A stretch of DNA of 13,540 nt from Clostridia bacterium (lineage in GTDB: Bacteria > Bacillota > Clostridia > Oscillospirales > CAG-272): the NCBI GenBank assembly GCA_017556845.1, contig JAFYMA010000012.1, positions 1 to 13,540 on the forward strand, in the 5' to 3' direction. Positions 13,253 to 13,540 of this stretch are shown here, one piece after another. Made by a program: the position numbers and the translations under genes. The notes beneath the pieces were generated by a model, which was given only the letters and a program-made list of their open reading frames with translations, made no database searches and was not told where the DNA came from. The first letter of the stretch is position 1, and the number at the start of each line of letters is the position of its first letter.

Positions 13253-13279
13253 GGGGACGACGCCTCGGCGCCCCGTTTT
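13253..13279 (+). terminator. Second, GC-rich terminator
   Basis: GGGG (13253-13256) pairs with CCCC (13271-13274) and CGCC (13261-13264) with GGCG (13267-13270), leaving ACGA bulged, followed by GTTTT. It backs up the hairpin at 13185-13226. Base pairing is imperfect, hence moderate confidence. Confidence 0.55.
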
Positions 13280-13368
13280 ACTGCGATGCTGCACAGTCAA
13301 TAATATGCACGGTATTTATTAAGGTCTCATACGGTTTTGCTTTGTCTTTTGGACAAGAGCTGAGATGT

Positions 13369-13390
13369 AAAACCGCCGATATCGACGGTT
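13369..13390 (-). terminator. Intrinsic terminator of the edge XRE gene
   Basis: Leftward, AACCGTCGATATCGGCGGTT is palindromic except for one mismatched pair and is followed by TT, 15 bases after the stop of the gene at 13406-13540. Palindrome plus T run fits a rho-independent terminator, so the two converging units each end in their own terminators. Confidence 0.7.
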
Positions 13391-13405
13391 AACTGCTTTC
13401 AAGAA

Positions 13406-13540
13406 TCAGCACTGTTTTTTGTTTATTGGCTCAATTCTTATATCCTCCCGATTCAGCAGGGTATCATAGTTGACCTGTAGCACATCGGCCAGATATACAA
13501 GCTCTATGTCGGTGACGAAGCGCTTACCGGCCTCTATACG
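13406..13540 (-). CDS. XRE-family regulator, C-terminal part (partial)
   Basis: An open frame running in from the right edge, 44 residues visible before a TGA at 13408-13406. It reads IEAGKRFVTDIELVYLADVL followed by VNYDTLL, the recognition-to-last-helix part of an XRE helix-turn-helix domain, and ends in a short tail (NREDIRIEP). The 5' end lies beyond the window. It is convergent with the virion cassette and marks its right border; whether it belongs to the phage-like element or the host is open. Confidence 0.75.
   Translation of the reverse strand, partial: RIEAGKRFVTDIELVYLADVLQVNYDTLLNREDIRIEPINKKQC

Noticed and set aside
13361..13366. CTGAGA-like sequence suggesting a TPP riboswitch
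   Set aside because: The other conserved TPP elements are missing and no thiamine gene is near; the segment overlaps a leftward terminator.

Overview
The window looks like a chromosomal segment of a moderate-GC Clostridia-type Firmicute; gut Oscillospiraceae is a guess. The signs are strong AGGAGG ribosome sites, sigma-A promoters with perfect TTGACA/TATAAT boxes and 17-bp spacers, a Gram-positive SOS-box motif, a split ThrE-type exporter, and XhlA-like and LysM-amidase lysis proteins. No RNA gene or CRISPR array was recognised, so genus and species cannot be fixed.

Left region (1-2643): the start of a leftward gene at the edge is divergent from a small XRE regulator (157-471), with promoters for both and an AAGTT-repeat operator candidate between them. 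A strong bidirectional hairpin terminator follows. Then come two copies of a ~95-bp palindromic repeat, the second running into the 3' end of the next gene. A leftward three-gene operon follows: a LexA-fold HTH regulator (2643-2059), then the two halves of a threonine/serine exporter-family transporter (2059-1268 and 1257-784). Regulator and first exporter gene overlap as TAATG.

Control region (2644-2937): two perfect-consensus promoters face each other across about 100 bp. The rightward one (2725-2753) has a perfect 16-bp palindrome over its spacer; the leftward one (2890-2862) points at the regulator/exporter operon. The stretch between can fold as RNA and ends in a T run. An identical 14-bp palindrome of the Bacillus-type SOS box form (GAAC-N4-GTTC) lies on each side, at 2682-2695 and at 3011-3024 inside the first rightward gene.

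Virion and lysis cassette (2938-13170, all rightward, tightly packed): small zinc-ribbon protein, small terminase, large terminase, portal, scaffold-like protein, major capsid protein, head-tail adaptor, beta-rich nozzle/stabilisation-type protein, XhlA-like protein, holin, amidase-LysM endolysin, glycine-rich adhesin and a coiled-coil protein that may be an ejection protein. This is a short-tailed (podovirus/P22-like) head plus lysis set. Hairpin terminators close it, and a truncated leftward XRE regulator lies at the right edge.

The main point of interest is that the cassette is complete for packaging, capsid and lysis, yet no integrase, replication, excision, tape-measure or tail-tube gene lies in it or next to it. 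It is divergent from a LexA-like regulator whose self-cleavage residues appear lost and which shares an operon with a transporter. Possible readings are a compact prophage remnant, a satellite, or a domesticated capsid/gene-transfer-agent-like locus under a damage-responsive or bistable switch. The sequence alone does not decide between them.
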